DNA of 58,764 bases from UBA5738 sp964470995. GTDB lineage: Bacteria > Patescibacteriota > Minisyncoccia > Minisyncoccales > UBA5738. This document shows, piece after piece, positions 1 to 7,540 of this stretch. The stretch is taken from positions 1 to 58,764 of the forward strand of contig CAYYEP010000006.1 in NCBI GenBank assembly GCA_964470995.1. Direction: 5' to 3'. The notes under the pieces are model-generated. The model was given only the letters and a program-made list of their open reading frames with translations. It ran no database searches and had not been told where the DNA came from. Every line of letters starts with the position of its first letter. Positions within the stretch are counted from its first letter, which is position 1. Made by a program: the position numbers and the translations under genes.

Positions 1-34
1 GGGTAGGGGAACCTGCTCGTGGATCAATTAATTT
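1..34 (+). rRNA. 16S rRNA 3' end-like fragment (helix 45), partial
   Basis: Positions 3-16 match the conserved GTAGGGGAACCTGC of helix 45 of 16S rRNA, and TGGATCA follows at 20-26 as in the normal 3' end. The stem closing the GGAA loop still pairs fully (GGGTAGG with CCTGCTC) although its outer base pairs differ from the usual ones. The expected anti-Shine-Dalgarno CCTCC after GGATCA is absent: the sequence runs ATTAATTT instead. The rest of the gene would lie before the window, and no 23S rRNA follows. It could be a divergent 16S end, a degraded copy or an assembly junction. Confidence 0.4.
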
Positions 35-251
35 ACATTTTTGAGTGTCGGCTTTGTTTGAGGGATGAGAATTCTTCTCTTAAACTTAAGACGCTGACCG
101 GTACGTCTCTAATAAACCGGTTTCAGAGAGTTCAAGGTGACTTCAAGAAATTCTAAACAAAAGCAAACCAAAAGAATTGGTCTGTTTTTGTTTTCCGCTA
201 TGGGCTGCGTGTTCGTACGCTTCATTTTTTACGGGAAAAATCGTTCATATA

Positions 252-280
252 TTGCGGATAAAAAAATAAAACATTACAAT
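252..280 (+). promoter_or_regulatory. Predicted sigma-70 promoter of the 287-449 RNA
   Basis: TTGCGG at 252-257 and TACAAT at 275-280 are separated by 17 bases, placing a start near 287. No protein-coding start with a ribosome binding site follows closely, which suits a non-coding transcript. Confidence 0.45.
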
Positions 281-286
281 AAAGAT

Positions 287-449
287 GGTTCGCGCATCGC
301 AATCAGTGTACAGTGCGGAACGCAGCTTGGCCGCCAATGGGATAGGATGGGGCACGCGATAGGCCCCCGGGGCTTAATAAAATACGGAGCTTGCGGGCAA
401 CCCCGTCCGCATCGCCTGAATATCGGGTTTGCTTATCCTATCCTATTTT
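287..449 (+). ncRNA. Candidate structured non-coding RNA of about 160 nt
   Basis: The transcript predicted from the promoter at 252-280 ends in a run of six T at 444-449. Its second half (about 340-444) is closed by a perfect long-range stem, GGATAGGAT near 341 pairing with ATCCTATCC near 435. Inside it GCGAT/ATCGC and GGGG/CCCC pairs continue a rod. Size and rod shape recall 6S RNA, but I recognise no diagnostic sequence. The SRP RNA tip, the tmRNA ends and the RNase P core motifs are not visible. Identity unknown. Confidence 0.4.
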
Positions 450-522
450 TTAAATAACAAGGTTCTGTGTAAAATAGTTGATAGTTATGCTTTTTTATGA
501 TAAGTTTTTTCGGAGGAATAAA

Positions 523-609
523 ATGAATGGCGAAAAGGCTGATAAGGGAAGCGTAACGACCAAACCGGGCTTGCGCTTGGGATTAGGAAGTGACGATTTG
601 ACGCTATAG
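523..609 (+). CDS. Possible 28-residue peptide in a structured leader
   Basis: An ATG at 523 stands six bases after a good GGAGG (512-516) and opens a 28-codon frame ending in TAG at 607. The peptide is basic and then glycine/leucine-rich, with no family I know. A strong hairpin starts two bases after the stop codon, and a terminator-like element closes the unit near 748. This resembles a leader peptide with downstream structure, but nothing is regulated immediately downstream except the YbaK-like gene at 801. Translation is unproven. Confidence 0.3.
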   Translation: MNGEKADKGSVTTKPGLRLGLGSDDLTL

Positions 610-610
610 T

Positions 611-748
611 GCCGGTGCCGTTATGCGGTATTAAAATTGCGGTAACGCACCGGCAAGATGTAGCTTTTGGGGAGACGGTTTGCGAAGCCTGCAGGAGAAA
701 AGCGAATGGCGGAGTCATCCCCGTCATAGGGCCAATCTAGGCCATTTT
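611..748 (+). other. Structured transcript region ending in a terminator
   Basis: GCCGGTGC (611-618) pairs with GCACCGGC (647-654), and the stem continues inward through GTTA/TAAC. GACGG near 671 can pair with CCGTC near 720. The unit ends with GGCC-aatcta-GGCC followed by eight T (about 728-748), a weak intrinsic terminator. It may be the 3' part of a small structured RNA containing the 28-codon frame, or an attenuator for the gene at 801. Confidence 0.35.
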
Positions 749-800
749 TTTTACAAACGCGCGTAGCGTGATAGAATTTGATAATATTCATTTATAAAAA

Positions 801-1394
801 ATGGAAAACGAAATAGAATTACCTAAAAAGGTGGCGAATTTTTTGAAAAACAGCGCAATAAAATGCGGGGCGGTGGGGCACCGGACGGTTTATACGGCGT
901 TCGATAAAGCCGCTACATTAAAGGTTAAGCCGGCAGTTATTGCCAAGGTACTAACAATCAAGATGGACGGAAAGGTGGCGTTGGCGCTTGTCGGGGGCGA
1001 TAGAAACCTGGATGCGCTCAAGCTACAAAAACTGGCAAAGGCCAAAAAAATGGATTTTGCCAAAGAAAAGGCAATCGGAGAAATTTTTAAAGGAATCGAT
1101 CCCGGAGCGATTCCGCCGTTTGAGGGGCTATGGGGAATCAGAATTTTTTGCGATAAAAAATTACTGAAACAGTCAAAGATAATCTTATCGGCGGGCAGTT
1201 ATGAGGTTTCGCTTAAAATCACCCCGGGCGCTTTTAAAAAGGCTAATCCGCAAATGGCGGCGGGTATTTTTTCGGCGGCAAGACCCAAGCCAAAAAAGCA
1301 AGACAAAACCAAGGCTAAGCCGGCGCAAAAGCGCGCCCGCGGATCAAAAAAGGTGGCAAAAAAACCAGCCATAAAAAAACGGAAGTTAAAATAG
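801..1394 (+). CDS. YbaK/ProX-type aminoacyl-tRNA deacylase with lysine-rich tail
   Basis: The first 150 or so residues match the YbaK/prolyl-tRNA editing domain family: a GGDRNLD segment around residue 65, then a segment with PPFEGLWGI, the usual place of the family's conserved glycines, and a final SAGS loop. Members hydrolyse mischarged aminoacyl-tRNAs such as Cys-tRNA(Pro) in the cytoplasm. The last 45 residues are almost only Lys, Ala, Arg and Pro, an extension that free-standing YbaK proteins usually lack and that could bind RNA or DNA (inference). No clear Shine-Dalgarno site is present. The ATG at 801 gives the full domain. Substrate cannot be told from sequence. Confidence 0.8.
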   Translation: MENEIELPKKVANFLKNSAIKCGAVGHRTVYTAFDKAATLKVKPAVIAKVLTIKMDGKVALALVGGDRNLDALKLQKLAKAKKMDFAKEKAIGEIFKGIDPGAIPPFEGLWGIRIFCDKKLLKQSKIILSAGSYEVSLKITPGAFKKANPQMAAGIFSAARPKPKKQDKTKAKPAQKRARGSKKVAKKPAIKKRKLK

Positions 1395-1405
1395 TTTTTC
1401 CACAC

Positions 1406-1433
1406 TTGTATTGCGGTGCCGTTACCATATAAT
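1406..1433 (+). promoter_or_regulatory. Promoter of the arginine decarboxylase gene
   Basis: TTGTAT at 1406-1411 and a perfect TATAAT at 1428-1433 are 16 bases apart. The expected start near 1440 leaves a short A-rich leader before the ATG at 1468. Confidence 0.55.
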
Positions 1434-1467
1434 AGAGTTTGTTTGAAAAAAAATTAAAACAAAAAAA

Positions 1468-2013
1468 ATGGTACCGACAAAAGTTTTTTTCACTAAGGGA
1501 ACCGGAGTACATAAAGATAAATTGGCGTCGTTTGAATCGGCTTTGCGCGCGGCGGGTATAGAAAAATGCAATCTGGTGTATGTATCAAGTATTTTTCCGC
1601 CGAATTGCAAGATGCTATCGCGAACTGAAGGGGAAAAATTGCTTAAACCCGGACAGATAACTTTTTGCGTCATGGCGCGGCTGGAAACCAGCGAACCAAA
1701 CCGACTAATTTCAACGGCGATCGGTTTAGCGGTTCCGGCAGATTCAAGCCATTACGGCTATCTTTCCGAACACCATAATTTTGGAGAAAAGGCGGAAAGC
1801 GCCGGGGAATATGCCGAAGACCTGGCAGCAACAATGCTGGCCACTACGCTTGGGGTGGAATTTGACCCAAACAAGGCTTGGGATGAGCGCAAACAGCTTT
1901 ACAAGGCCAGCGGTAATATTTTTAAGACTACCCATACGGTACAATCCTCCCAGGGCAACAAGGATGGCCTCTGGACAACAGTAATTGCGGCGGCAGTATT
2001 TATTGTCGATTAA
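1468..2013 (+). CDS. Pyruvoyl-dependent arginine decarboxylase
   Basis: The 181-residue protein matches the PvlArgDC family over its length. It has the N-terminal KVFFTKGTG strand and the self-cleavage site VSSIFPP, where Ser40-Ser41 would split to leave a pyruvoyl group on the alpha chain. The ARLETSEPNRLISTAIG segment and the GYLSEHHNFGE loop are also present. The enzyme converts arginine to agmatine and CO2 in the cytoplasm, the first step towards putrescine. Family size is about 160-180 residues, so it is complete. It has its own promoter and no partner: neither agmatinase nor agmatine deiminase is in the window, so the product may serve elsewhere, for example in acid resistance or agmatine export (inference). 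Confidence 0.9.
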   Translation: MVPTKVFFTKGTGVHKDKLASFESALRAAGIEKCNLVYVSSIFPPNCKMLSRTEGEKLLKPGQITFCVMARLETSEPNRLISTAIGLAVPADSSHYGYLSEHHNFGEKAESAGEYAEDLAATMLATTLGVEFDPNKAWDERKQLYKASGNIFKTTHTVQSSQGNKDGLWTTVIAAAVFIVD

Positions 2014-2170
2014 TGTTTTTATAGCTTAAAAGCGAGTTTGAGGTTGTTGGGGCGCATCTAAATGATTCGGTGTAACCAAAAGATTCCCGTTCGGATGATA
2101 GGAATGGAACTTCAAGCCCATTGTTAAGCTAGCGGGAAATTGTATTTTTAAAACTTTGTTGCGCCCTCGG

Positions 2171-2242
2171 TGGGCGATGAAGGGATCGCACCTTCGACCT
2201 CTGTCTTATCAGGACAGCGTTCTACTACTGAACTAATCGCCC
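2171..2242 (-). tRNA. tRNA-Ile (GAT)
   Basis: On the minus strand GGGCGAT pairs with ATCGCCC as the acceptor stem, with discriminator A. The D arm is GTTC/GAAC, the anticodon stem CTGTC/GACAG encloses CTGATAA with anticodon GAT, and the T arm is GAAGG/CCTTC. CCA is not encoded. The first 34 or so bases are duplicated just upstream (2279-2313). Confidence 0.93.
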
Positions 2243-2621
2243 ACCGAGAAAACAAAAATTAGTTTTAAAAAATTTTCGCAGGACAGCGTTCTACTACTGA
2301 ACTAATCGCCCACCAAAGAAATTCATAAACGTTACGAAGTCAATTCTATCTTATTTTGGTAAAATTGCAAGGTTTTTGCGATATTGGCAATAATGCGGTT
2401 CTCTAGATTTTTTTTATTGCCGGTCTTGCTCCAAACATAGCCAACGAACCAACAGACGATTAGGGCATAGATTGTTTCTTGTAAAATTACCTCTTTCTGT
2501 TAATGTATATTTGTGATTTTAAATAAAGCTATTTGGTTATCTAGTTTGGGATGACTTTGCAAGCCGTTACAATCAACGGCCCGCGATCGAAGTTAAATAA
2601 CATTGCTTTCTCGATGTTATC
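2243..2621. other. Intergenic region between two tRNA genes
   Basis: No coding frame is supported. The only structure is the duplicated 5' half of tRNA-Ile at 2279-2313. The rest is AT-rich and presumably holds the promoters for tRNA-Ile (leftward) and tRNA-Ala (rightward), but I cannot assign boxes with confidence. Confidence 0.6.
2279..2313 (-). repeat. 35-bp exact duplicate of the 5' half of tRNA-Ile
   Basis: The 35 bases at 2279-2313 are identical to 2210-2244, which is the tRNA-Ile gene from its 5' end to the anticodon stem. The copies are 69 bp apart in the same orientation. The duplicate lacks the anticodon loop and the 3' half, so it cannot make a tRNA. It is a partial tandem duplication or a trace of an event at the tRNA. 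Confidence 0.85.
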
Positions 2622-2694
2622 GGGCCTTTAGCTCAGCTGGCAGAGCGCCTCATTTGCAATGAGGAGGTCGCCGGTTCGAATCCGGCAAGGTCCA
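2622..2694 (+). tRNA. tRNA-Ala (TGC)
   Basis: The acceptor stem is GGGCCTT/AAGGTCC and includes the G3:U70 wobble pair that marks alanine tRNAs. The anticodon loop TTTGCAA between CCTCA and TGAGG gives TGC, and the T arm is GCCGG/CCGGC. CCA is not fully encoded. A terminator follows at 2727. Confidence 0.96.
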
Positions 2695-2726
2695 CATTCG
2701 CAGAGTTTCGCCAGTTTCGCTAATCG

Positions 2727-2747
2727 CCCGGCCTTCGGCCGGGTTTT
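2727..2747. terminator. Intrinsic terminator after tRNA-Ala
   Basis: CCCGGCC (2727-2733) and GGCCGGG (2737-2743) form a perfect seven-pair stem with a TTC loop and a TTTT tail. It lies between converging tRNA-Ala and the leftward gene ending at 2750. Confidence 0.75.
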
Positions 2748-2749
2748 GC

Positions 2750-3790
2750 CTACTTAGAGTAATTCGCCGAGATCTCGCCAAAAAAGATCGATGAAATATC
2801 GGCGATGGTTTTTTCGTTTTCTTCGATGGTTTTCCCGCGCGTCATAATACACAGCAAGTACGGATAAGTCGGGTAATAAACAATGCCGCAATCATGAAGT
2901 TCGTACGGATATTCGGGGTTATTTGCATCTTCGCCGTATTCGCCAAATTTGTGCGCCACTTCGACATTTGGATCCACTCCAGCCGCGAGAGCATCTTTGT
3001 ATTCGCTTTTGGATAGTATCGCAAGCGCTTTTTCGGACATTTCGTGATTAAGATAGGCGGCGTTATAAAGGATTCGAAAAAATGAGGCGTAGCTTTTGAC
3101 CGACATATAATTAACCATCCCCCCGGTGCCGGGCATATCAATGCCGAGGTCGTAATAAACCTTATTTATACTGTCCGCGGGAATATTAGCCAGCAGGGTT
3201 TGCGCCGCGTTATTATCCGAATAGACAATCATTCGGTATATCAGATCATCAATACGGTATTTTTCCCCGCTTTCTATAGTGCTTGACGGTCTTATTTCTT
3301 GTCTTAACGAAGGGTATATGTCGCTTACCGCAACAATTTCGCCGTCTAAAAGGCCCTCATCAGTTTCGGCACTTTTAAGATAGGCCATCATCAAAGGGAC
3401 CTTAAGTAAACTGGCGGGCATAAATTTTTCTCTTTCGTTTACTCCGAACCACGGCCCGTTATTCAAATTCCTAAAGTATATGGCATAAGTCGATTTATCA
3501 CGGCCCTCCATAAGCTTAGAGATTTTGGATTTGATTTCGCCTTCAAAACGGCGGTATTGGGAGAACATGTTTTCAGCCACCTCACATTCCACAAGGGGAT
3601 TTATATAACGGTAACCGCCTTGCCTGACCTGTTGCGGCGCGCGCCCCCGATCCGTGAGATTTAAAAATAATAGAAAACCCGAACAAACACCCGCGGTAAA
3701 CACAACAAGCATTAATATTATTTTTGATAACTTTGCGTGCTGGCGGCAAAAGGCGACGGCTGACTCTTTTTTTTTAAAAAAAATCTTCAT
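2750..3790 (-). CDS. Serine hydrolase, class A beta-lactamase-like, membrane-anchored
   Basis: The 346-residue protein has a basic N-terminus and one membrane segment (about 23-44), then an extracytoplasmic serine hydrolase domain. The three signatures of class A beta-lactamases and related D-Ala-D-Ala peptidases are present: S127-LL-K130, S191-D-N193 and K281-F-G283 in place of KTG. Such proteins acylate beta-lactams or peptidoglycan stem peptides on the active serine. The long N-terminal anchor and the KFG variant fit a cell-wall enzyme as well as a true beta-lactamase. The -10-like TATATT about 11 bases before the ATG suggests a leaderless mRNA. Confidence 0.82.
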   Translation of the reverse strand: MKIFFKKKESAVAFCRQHAKLSKIILMLVVFTAGVCSGFLLFLNLTDRGRAPQQVRQGGYRYINPLVECEVAENMFSQYRRFEGEIKSKISKLMEGRDKSTYAIYFRNLNNGPWFGVNEREKFMPASLLKVPLMMAYLKSAETDEGLLDGEIVAVSDIYPSLRQEIRPSSTIESGEKYRIDDLIYRMIVYSDNNAAQTLLANIPADSINKVYYDLGIDMPGTGGMVNYMSVKSYASFFRILYNAAYLNHEMSEKALAILSKSEYKDALAAGVDPNVEVAHKFGEYGEDANNPEYPYELHDCGIVYYPTYPYLLCIMTRGKTIEENEKTIADISSIFFGEISANYSK

Positions 3791-4186
3791 TGATAGTTGT
3801 TAATATAGCTCTACCCGGGTTTATGCCGGTTAGCTTTCTTAATCTCTCTTTGCTTGCACTTAGCGTACTTTAACAAAACATAATTATTATAGCAGTATTG
3901 TAATAATTATTTAATAGAAGGAGCAGAAGACATAAAAAACCGTGATTGAAATTTTTTTAGCATTATCCCTGGCCTTTCCCAGCATAAAATTATCGCTGGA
4001 AATTCTTTTGGAAAATGATATTAATTTGGTATGATTTAGGTGTTTTAGGCTTTTATTACGACTAGTAGACCTTATGGAATACGTGAATACTGGCTATGAG
4101 CGCGCACGCGGCGGCTAGCAAGGGATTCTGCTGGGGCATGGCGGTCAAGCAAACGACGGCGGTAAAACATCAAAAAATTATTTAAT
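3791..4186. other. Intergenic region between divergent genes
   Basis: About 400 bases without a supported gene separate the leftward serine hydrolase gene and the rightward nucleotidyltransferase gene. The left half is AT-rich and probably carries the leftward promoter near 3800-3815. I see no repeat, RNA or convincing small frame. Confidence 0.5.
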
Positions 4187-4720
4187 ATGACATCCAGGCA
4201 AGTTATCGATTTTTTAAGATTGGCGGAAAAACATGGTTTTCATGTTTGGATTGACGGCGGCTGGTCGGTAGACGCGCTTTTGGGCAAACAAACGCGGGAA
4301 CACAAAGACCTGGATATTGCTATCTGTTGGCAGGATGCGGTTAAGTTGCGCCAGATTATGGAAAACGAAGGTTTTACAGAAATCGAGGCAGACAGCAAAT
4401 GGAATTTTGTGCTGGCCGACAAAACCGGCCAAAGGATAGATGTTCACGCTTTTGTGCGGGAAAAAGACGGCAAGATTTTTGACGGGATAATGTATCCGGC
4501 TGAATCTTTACGGGGAAGGGGATTGATCGGCGAATGCGCGGTAGAATGCATCGATCCTAAATATATGGTTGATTTTTTAGCGCCCTGGCTATCAAAATGG
4601 CCGGAAAAATATGCTCCGGCAATACGAATGCTTTGCGAAAAATATTTAATCGCGCCGCCACTTGAATACGAGCAATATCTGCAACAATTTACGGTGGAGA
4701 ATAAAAAAACTTGTGAATAA
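4187..4720 (+). CDS. Lincosamide/aminoglycoside-type nucleotidyltransferase
   Basis: The protein matches the LnuA/LinA-like and ANT(2'')-like nucleotidyltransferases: WIDGGWSVDALLG at residues 21-33, the metal-binding D41-x-D43 in HKDLDI, and a third acidic residue D85 in QRIDVHAF. These enzymes transfer a nucleotide from ATP to a hydroxyl of an antibiotic. The 177-residue length is usual for the family. In uncultured small genomes such proteins need not give resistance, so the natural substrate is open. The gene stands alone with no Shine-Dalgarno site. A non-antibiotic nucleotidyltransferase of the same fold is the main alternative. Confidence 0.78.
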   Translation: MTSRQVIDFLRLAEKHGFHVWIDGGWSVDALLGKQTREHKDLDIAICWQDAVKLRQIMENEGFTEIEADSKWNFVLADKTGQRIDVHAFVREKDGKIFDGIMYPAESLRGRGLIGECAVECIDPKYMVDFLAPWLSKWPEKYAPAIRMLCEKYLIAPPLEYEQYLQQFTVENKKTCE

Positions 4721-4905
4721 CTGCTAATTTGTATCCGGGTGATTGCTACGATTGTGGATTTTGTGATAAAAAGCACGAGCAACCAAGCGAATACACGGCC
4801 GTTTCTTGACAGACATTTAAAAATCATTTCATAATAAGTTAAGGTGGTTTTTTGTAATCAAACCCGGGTCGCAAGCGACACACGCAAACCGGCCGGGCAA
4901 CAAAA

Positions 4906-5586
4906 ATGATTAGTGATTGGTCAAGTATTACCTTACAAGCGTTTCAAAATGTCTGGCAGGGAGTTATCGTGGATTTTTTGCCCAAATTTGTTGTTGGCTT
5001 GATCGTTTTTATAATCGGCTGGCTGATTGCCTCGGGAACCGGGAGGATTTTAGCGCGAATATTAAGGAAATTTAATTTCGATACGGTTTTTTCTCAGAGC
5101 GGCTGGAAATCGGCGCTGGAGCAGGCCGAGATTAAGGTTAACCCTTCCGAATTTATAGGCGCGATCGTCAAATGGGTGCTGGTGATCGTTTTCTTACAAA
5201 TTTTCGTAGAAATTTTGGGGTTGGCGGCGTTTGCCGGTTTTTTAGCAAAGGTTCTCGACTGGCTACCTAATGTGATTGTGGCGGCGGCGATATTTGTGGT
5301 ATCGATCATTGTGGCTGACATTTTGGAAAAAATAATCAGGGCATCGGTCTTGCGGCTGGAAATACGTTATAGCAATATTTTGGGCGGTATCATCCGCGGC
5401 GCGATCTATATTTTCGCAATTTTAGCCATCTTACTGCAGTTGGGCGTGGCCGAAAGTATCTTAAATACCATGATAATGGGGTTTGTGGGAATGTTTACGC
5501 TGGCTTTCGGATTGGCATTTGGCCTAGGCGGCAAGGATGCGGCCAGCGACGCAATCAAGGCATTGCGCGATAAATTTAAAGATTAG
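4906..5586 (+). CDS. Conserved TM-helix membrane protein, mechanosensitive-channel type
   Basis: This 226-residue protein has about five hydrophobic segments. They include repeats of the TM-helix type found near small-conductance mechanosensitive channels: a first helix at about 25-48, a following RILARILRKF basic turn, and a glycine-rich final helix ending FGLAFGLGGKDAA, which resembles the pore helix and gate of MscS. The large cytoplasmic beta domain of MscS is missing. It likely sits in the cytoplasmic membrane as a small channel or osmotic protector. It is a single gene, terminated by the strong hairpin at 5603. Confidence 0.72.
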   Translation: MISDWSSITLQAFQNVWQGVIVDFLPKFVVGLIVFIIGWLIASGTGRILARILRKFNFDTVFSQSGWKSALEQAEIKVNPSEFIGAIVKWVLVIVFLQIFVEILGLAAFAGFLAKVLDWLPNVIVAAAIFVVSIIVADILEKIIRASVLRLEIRYSNILGGIIRGAIYIFAILAILLQLGVAESILNTMIMGFVGMFTLAFGLAFGLGGKDAASDAIKALRDKFKD

Positions 5587-5602
5587 ATAATCTTTCCAAA
5601 AC

Positions 5603-5631
5603 AAAAAAGGGGTTCACCCCCCCTTTTTTTT
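5603..5631. terminator. Bidirectional intrinsic terminator
   Basis: AAAAAAGGGG (5603-5612) pairs with CCCCTTTTTT (5620-5629), with T runs on both strands. It separates the rightward gene ending at 5586 and the leftward gene ending at 5633. Confidence 0.85.
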
Positions 5632-5632
5632 G

Positions 5633-6583
5633 TTATGACCGGAAAATTTCGGTAGACAAGTGTCTTTCGCCCCGATCGGGGAATATTGTGACAATAGTAC
5701 CCTTGTCGATCTTTTTTGCGTAGTGGCGCGCCACCAGCAAGGCGGCGCCTGCGCTGGGACCGGCAAAGATGCCCTCTTCGGATGTTATGCGCGCCGCCAT
5801 ATCTTTGGCCTCGGATTCGCCGATTTCAACGATTGTATCAACAAGTACCTTTTCATGGCTAGCACACGGCAGATTGTGCTTCAGAACATCGGGCATAATT
5901 CCGCTTTCAAGAGGCGATGCCTCGCCCCAGATTTTAGGCTGGATACCGATAACCCGCACATTGGGATGGCTATGCCGCAATTGCCGGGCAATTCCCGAGA
6001 TTGTGCCGCCGGTTCCCACGCAGGAAATAAAATAATCAATCGGGCCGTCAACCTGTTTTAATATCTCGCGGCCAGTTAAACGAAAATGAGTGGTGCAATT
6101 TTGTTTATTGGCCACCTGATCCAATACAACCAGTGATGAGTCTTTGGAAACCATATCATTGACCAGGTTTATCGCTCCCTGACGCCACATTTCGGGTTTT
6201 ACCAGAATCATTTTTGCGCCAAAATTTTCAATTACGCGCTTACGTTCGCCGGTAATCGTTTCGGGGGCTACAATAATGGCTTTATAACCCTTGGCAGCCG
6301 CCACCATCGCGATACCAATGCCAGTATTGCCGTTAGTCGCTTCAATAATCGTATTCCCGGGCTTAAGAACTCCGGTTTTTTCGGCATCTTCAATCATTGC
6401 CAAAGCGACCCTGTCTTTCATTGATCCGCCAGGGTTGAAACCTTCCAGTTTGGCATATATCCTGACATTGGAGTTGGTATTGAGTTTTTTAATCTCGACC
6501 ATTGGCGTATTGCCGATCGCTTCGGTAATTGTTGTCATATATTTGTTTTCTAAAAACTTACTGAAACCGTAACAAGTACGCAT
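5633..6583 (-). CDS. PLP-dependent cysteine synthase family protein, paralogue 2
   Basis: This is a fold-type II PLP enzyme of the cysteine synthase/cystathionine beta-synthase family. The Schiff-base lysine is K56 in GGSMKDR, and the phosphate-binding loop has GTGGTISG. The substrate loop reads TNGNTG (83-88) instead of the usual TSGNTG, so a serine that contacts the amino acid is Asn here. It is the second gene of a tandem pair, eight bases after its paralogue, and so translationally linked. The true start may be the ATG at 6538, which gives the typical N-terminus; neither start has a clear Shine-Dalgarno site. The loop change suggests a different donor or acceptor from paralogue 1. Confidence 0.85.
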   Translation of the reverse strand: MRTCYGFSKFLENKYMTTITEAIGNTPMVEIKKLNTNSNVRIYAKLEGFNPGGSMKDRVALAMIEDAEKTGVLKPGNTIIEATNGNTGIGIAMVAAAKGYKAIIVAPETITGERKRVIENFGAKMILVKPEMWRQGAINLVNDMVSKDSSLVVLDQVANKQNCTTHFRLTGREILKQVDGPIDYFISCVGTGGTISGIARQLRHSHPNVRVIGIQPKIWGEASPLESGIMPDVLKHNLPCASHEKVLVDTIVEIGESEAKDMAARITSEEGIFAGPSAGAALLVARHYAKKIDKGTIVTIFPDRGERHLSTEIFRS

Positions 6584-6591
6584 AATACGAA

Positions 6592-7539
6592 TCAGGATTC
6601 GAACACTTGAGTGCTAAGGTATTTTTCGCCCCTATCGGGGAAAAGGGTGACAATAGTGCCTTTTTTTAATTTGCGCGAATATTTCATTGCGGCAAACATT
6701 ACCGCTCCCGAACTAGCTCCCGCAAAAACTCCTTCTTCGTGCGCTAGCCGGCGGACGGTTTTGTAGGCATCCTCTTCGTGTACGTCGATAACGATATCAA
6801 TCAAGCTTTTTTTGTGATCGCCGCAGGGCAGGCAAGGTTCCAGAATTTTGGGAATAAGGCCGGATTTTATCGAGCGCAATCCTTCGATCTTTTCCCCCAA
6901 GTAGGGTTGGATGCCAATCACGCTCAAATTGGGATTTTTTTCGCGCAAACGGCGGGAAATTCCAGTGATCGTACCTCCGGTCCCCAGACCGGCAATAAGA
7001 TAATCAATCGGCCCATCGACTTGCCTTAGAATCTCGCGGCCGGTAGTGCGGTAATGGGCGAGGCAATTCTGTTTATTATCAAACTGGTTAAGCAACACCA
7101 TTTTTTTGTCCTTTGCGGCCATTTCTTTGATCATGGCAACCGCGCCGTCACGCCACATTTCGGGTTTTACCAGGATTAGCGCGGCGCCGAAGGCTTTGAT
7201 CATTTTGCGCCGCTCCTCGCTGGACGATTCGGGCATAACAATAATAGCCTTATATCCCTTAATAGCGGCAACCATAGCAATGCCGATACCCGTATTGCCG
7301 CTGGTGGCCTCGACAATAGTCTTTCCTTTAACGAGCTGGCCGGTTTTCTCGGCGTGTTCAATCATTGCCAGGGAGATACGATCCTTTATGGAGCCGGTAG
7401 GATTTGTACCTTCAAGCTTCGCCAATATTCTAACTTTGGGATTGGGATTAATTTTGGAGATGCGGACCAGGGGAGTGGACCCGATCGTGTCAAGAATAGT
7501 ACTGGTTTTCATTTTAGTTTCGTGGCACTTTTTTGGCAT
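6592..7539 (-). CDS. Cysteine synthase family protein, paralogue 1
   Basis: This fold-type II PLP enzyme has K52 in GSIKDR as the Schiff-base lysine, a canonical TSGNTG substrate loop (79-84) and GTGGTITG for phosphate binding. It would replace the beta group of O-acetylserine, O-phosphoserine or serine by sulfide or homocysteine; sequence alone does not settle which. It is the first gene of a two-gene leftward operon with paralogue 2. The ATG at 7539 is preferred because GAGGG lies nine bases before it. That site is buried in a hairpin followed by T6, which suggests control (see 7541-7620). No serine acetyltransferase is nearby. Confidence 0.88.
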   Translation of the reverse strand: MPKKCHETKMKTSTILDTIGSTPLVRISKINPNPKVRILAKLEGTNPTGSIKDRISLAMIEHAEKTGQLVKGKTIVEATSGNTGIGIAMVAAIKGYKAIIVMPESSSEERRKMIKAFGAALILVKPEMWRDGAVAMIKEMAAKDKKMVLLNQFDNKQNCLAHYRTTGREILRQVDGPIDYLIAGLGTGGTITGISRRLREKNPNLSVIGIQPYLGEKIEGLRSIKSGLIPKILEPCLPCGDHKKSLIDIVIDVHEEDAYKTVRRLAHEEGVFAGASSGAVMFAAMKYSRKLKKGTIVTLFPDRGEKYLSTQVFES

Positions 7540-7540
7540 T

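Noticed and set aside
287..449. SRP RNA, tmRNA or RNase P RNA
   Set aside because: The SRP tip, the tRNA-like ends of tmRNA and the RNase P core sequences are all missing.
137..457. 106-codon rightward frame
   Set aside because: It starts with GTG without a ribosome site, has no protein-like pattern and overlaps the structured RNA and its T6 end.
485..727. 80-codon leftward frame
   Set aside because: No ribosome site; it is opposite to hairpins and reads as random Ser/Pro-rich sequence.
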